Below, piece by piece: positions 5,672 to 7,799 of a DNA stretch of 7,799 nucleotides. The notes under the pieces were generated by a model. That model ran no database searches. It was not told where the DNA came from and saw nothing but the letters and a program-made list of their open reading frames with translations. The stretch comes from Clostridiales bacterium (GTDB lineage Bacteria > Bacillota > Clostridia > Oscillospirales > Oscillospiraceae), in NCBI GenBank assembly GCA_003522945.1, contig DPHR01000020.1, positions 1 to 7,799 of the forward strand, in the 5' to 3' direction. The number at the start of each line of letters is the position of its first letter. The stretch's first letter is position 1. A program made the translations under genes and the position numbers.

Positions 5672-6556
5672 TTGAAAATGAAAAAGAAGAGAACCAAATT
5701 TCGTCCGGGCGCGCTGTGGACGACGCCGAGCGTCATTCTCCTGCTGTGCCTGACGATCCTGCCGCTTTTGATGCTGCTCGTGTTCAGCTTTATGAACCGC
5801 AACATCTTTGCCGGACAGCCCTGGCCGGGCTGGACGCTGCGCAACATCACCCGTATGTTCGGCTCCGCGACGTTCTGGCGGCTGATGGGAAAATCGCTCC
5901 TTACGGCGGGCGAGGTCACGCTCATCTGCATCGTTGCGGCGTACCCCGCGGCGTGGGCGATCGCAAAGATCGTGAAGCCGCAGCACCGCAGTACGCTTAT
6001 GATGGTCGTCATTCTGCCGTTTTTCACATCGCAGCTGCTGCTGATCTACGCGATGATGAACCTTATCCAGACCGGCGGTCTGCTGCTCACGACGCTCGAC
6101 GCCATCGGCATACACGGCGCGAAAACGTGGCTTTATACGAACAAGGCCACGGTACTCATACTGACGTATGAGTATCTTCCGTATATGATACTGTGTCTCT
6201 ATTCCTCGCTTGAGGGCATCAACGACAACGTCATCCAGGCATCGCTGATCCTCGGCGCGAGCAAGACGAAAACCTTTACGAACATTGTATTTCCCATGAG
6301 CGTGCCGGGGCTGCTCTCCGGCATATTGCTCGTGTTTGTTCCGGTGGCCGGCAGCTTTGTCGAGCCGGGACTTGTCGGCGGAGCGGGCGGCTCCATGGTC
6401 GGCAGCATGATCGATACGCAGTACTCCGGTTCTCTGAACATGGGCTACGGCGCGGCACTTTCCTGCGTGCTGCTCATTATTCTGAGCGTCATCATGGCCG
6501 TTACCCGTATTGCCGCCAACCGCGCGCAGAAAGCGATCGGAGGTGATATCGCATGA
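5672..6556 (+). CDS. ABC transporter permease, PotB-like
   Basis: One of the two membrane subunits forming the import channel. About six hydrophobic segments are visible (near residues 19-41, 74-100, 107-131, 159-180, 211-233 and 261-281). The cytoplasmic coupling motif that docks on the ATPase is at 189-208 (QASLILGASKTKTFTNIVFP), with the conserved Gly195 and a final Pro208. Segment order and the GxxxxxxxxFVEPGLVGG region fit the PotB/PotH side of polyamine importers. The start is uncertain: TTG at 5672 is 8 bases after GAGG (5660-5663), while ATG at 5678 is two codons later with 14-base spacing; I give the TTG. It follows the intra-operon terminator and its stop overlaps the next gene's ATG (ATGA), so the two permeases are translationally coupled. 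Confidence 0.9.
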   Translation: MKMKKKRTKFRPGALWTTPSVILLLCLTILPLLMLLVFSFMNRNIFAGQPWPGWTLRNITRMFGSATFWRLMGKSLLTAGEVTLICIVAAYPAAWAIAKIVKPQHRSTLMMVVILPFFTSQLLLIYAMMNLIQTGGLLLTTLDAIGIHGAKTWLYTNKATVLILTYEYLPYMILCLYSSLEGINDNVIQASLILGASKTKTFTNIVFPMSVPGLLSGILLVFVPVAGSFVEPGLVGGAGGSMVGSMIDTQYSGSLNMGYGAALSCVLLIILSVIMAVTRIAANRAQKAIGGDIA

Positions 6557-7374
6557 CGAGCAAGGCCTTTCGCCGCACGATGATGGCATGTCTGTGCATC
6601 GTGCTCGCGTTCATGTATATCCCGATCATCGCCATCATCGGCATGTCGTTCAACAAAACGCCGTACGGCATGTTCCCGTATGTGTTTACGACCCAGTGGT
6701 ACAAAACGCTCTTCACGACGAGCAACCTTCTTCCGGCCTGTATCCTCAGTCTGAAGTTTTCCTTCCTTGTCACGCTGGCCGCCGTCGTGATCGGCACGCT
6801 CTGCTCCTACGGCCTGCAGTACTACGCCCCCAAGTGGGCGGCGCGGTTCAACTTCGTGCTCCAGCTGCCGATCATCATCCCGTGGCTCGTAACGTCGATC
6901 TCCCTGCTGCTGATGTTCTCGTTCCTCGGCTCGGGGCGCGGCATGGGCACCATGTTCCTCGGCAACCTGATCGTTGTGCTGCCGTACGTTGTGCTGCTCG
7001 TCAACGGCCGGTTTCAGGATATGGACCGCTCGCCGGAGGCAGCGGCCCGGCTTCTCGGGGCAAGCCCGCTGCGCGTGTTTTTTGATATCACGCTCCCTGC
7101 CATCACGCCGGGCATTCTGGCCGGCGGCATTATGGCAATGATCATGTGTTTCAACAACTTCGTGCTGCAGTATTACCTCATCCCTGTCGGCAGGAATACG
7201 CTGCCGACGCTCGTGTTCACCCGCATCCGCAGCGAGTATCAGGCCGATCTGAACGCACTTTCGGCGATCATCGTTCTGATCGCGGTCATCGTTGTGATCG
7301 CGTTCTCGCGGCTGGGCTTTTCCGCGGGCAGCCTGTTCGGCATGTCCGGCGGCGCGAAGAAGAAAGGAGAATAA
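6553..7374 (+). CDS. ABC transporter permease, PotC-like
   Basis: The second membrane subunit of the importer, 273 residues with about six hydrophobic segments (near 11-31, 65-90, 100-125, 133-150, 184-209 and 237-257). The coupling motif EAAARLLGASPLRVFFDITL begins at Glu162, is followed by Pro182, and is closer to the classical EAA---G form than in its partner. The block CFNNFVLQYYL, then NTLPTLVFTRIR and LNALSAII, is the PotC-type C-terminal half, where polyamine permeases have SFD-(DEN)-F/V-hydrophobic followed by TLP and NALS. The ATG lies within the ATGA overlap with the upstream permease. The C-terminus ends in a lysine-rich tail. The next gene starts 3 bases after the stop. Confidence 0.9.
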   Translation: MTSKAFRRTMMACLCIVLAFMYIPIIAIIGMSFNKTPYGMFPYVFTTQWYKTLFTTSNLLPACILSLKFSFLVTLAAVVIGTLCSYGLQYYAPKWAARFNFVLQLPIIIPWLVTSISLLLMFSFLGSGRGMGTMFLGNLIVVLPYVVLLVNGRFQDMDRSPEAAARLLGASPLRVFFDITLPAITPGILAGGIMAMIMCFNNFVLQYYLIPVGRNTLPTLVFTRIRSEYQADLNALSAIIVLIAVIVVIAFSRLGFSAGSLFGMSGGAKKKGE

Positions 7375-7377
7375 CCG

Positions 7378-7799
7378 ATGGCGGATCTTTCGGTAAAAGG
7401 ATTAAAAAAGAGCTTCGGCGACCATGTCGTTCTCAAGGGCGTCAGCTTCGATGTAAAAAGCGGGGACTTTCTCTCGCTGCTCGGCCCCTCCGGCTGCGGC
7501 AAGACAACGATCCTCCGCATCATCTGCGGTCTGGAGACCGCGGACGAGGGCGAGGTGCTCGTAGACGGTGCGGACGTGACGAAGGTGCGCCCGGAAAAGC
7601 GCAACATCGGTCTCGTGTTCCAAAACTACGCGCTGTTCCCCTCCATGAACGTGGCGAAAAACGTGGGCTACGGCCTCAAGATGCACAAGGTCCCCCAGCC
7701 GGAGATCGACGAGCGCGTCAACGAAGCGCTCGAGCTTGTGAAGCTCGGCGGCTATAACTCCCGCCGCGTGACGCAGCTCTCCGGCGGCGAGCAGCAGCG
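7378..7799 (+). CDS. ABC transporter ATP-binding protein, PotA-like (3' end missing)
   Basis: The ATPase that drives import. The first 140 codons are present; the window ends two bases into the next codon. Visible in order: aromatic A-loop Phe13 (KSFGD), Walker A GPSGCGKTT (36-44) with Lys42, Q-loop Gln82 in VFQNYALFP, and the ABC signature LSGGEQQ (134-140). Walker B, the D-loop, the H-switch and the C-terminal regulatory (TOBE) domain typical of PotA/MalK-type subunits would lie beyond the edge. AAAGGAG (7363-7369) is 8 bases before the ATG, inside the end of the permease gene, so it belongs to the same operon. The FQNYALFP form is shared by polyamine, iron and sugar importer ATPases, so the ATPase alone does not show the substrate. 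Confidence 0.95.
   Translation, partial: MADLSVKGLKKSFGDHVVLKGVSFDVKSGDFLSLLGPSGCGKTTILRIICGLETADEGEVLVDGADVTKVRPEKRNIGLVFQNYALFPSMNVAKNVGYGLKMHKVPQPEIDERVNEALELVKLGGYNSRRVTQLSGGEQQ

Noticed and set aside
5654..6589. Minus-strand open frame of 311 codons opposite the first permease
   Set aside because: Charged, low-quality antisense translation; the plus-strand frame has the membrane segments and permease coupling motif.

Overview
The window is GC-rich DNA with short, AT-rich promoter gaps, strong purine-rich ribosome binding sites, intrinsic hairpin terminators and Gram-positive-type lipoprotein signal peptides. The signal sequence and Thr/Pro/Glu-rich linker of the binding protein look like those of gut Clostridia, probably an Oscillospiraceae-type Firmicute. 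That placement is an inference from sequence style, not a database match.

Left part (1-2121). Two minus-strand genes lie at the edge: the first 35 codons of a lipoprotein, and secG, which has its own terminator. Divergent from secG, on the plus strand, is a 460-residue family C69 (U34) dipeptidase with a near-consensus promoter. It ends in a 14-bp perfect hairpin that also serves the convergent gene to its right.

Central and right part (2122-7799). This is a divergent catabolic/uptake locus. On the minus strand, a LacI-family regulator is followed after 6 bases by an UlaE/SgbU-like L-xylulose-5-phosphate 3-epimerase. On the plus strand, starting 361 bases away, is an ABC importer of the spermidine/putrescine (POT) class: solute-binding lipoprotein, two permeases (4-base overlap) and an ATPase cut off by the window end in its signature motif. 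An intrinsic terminator sits between the binding-protein gene and the permease genes, as expected where binding protein is made in excess.

The most interesting signal is in the 361-base divergent gap. A 13-bp palindrome, TGTTTACTAAACA, lies just downstream of the importer promoter, and a second site sharing 11 contiguous bases lies between the lacI promoter and the lacI ribosome binding site. These are strong candidates for the operators of this LacI protein. They would tie together a sugar-type regulator, a pentose-phosphate epimerase and an importer whose family normally carries polyamines or other amine-bearing solutes. The imported compound is therefore not obvious; a sugar-amine or opine-like conjugate, or a sugar acid carried by a repurposed POT system, are possibilities. 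No RNA genes, CRISPR arrays, insertion sequences or phage genes were seen.
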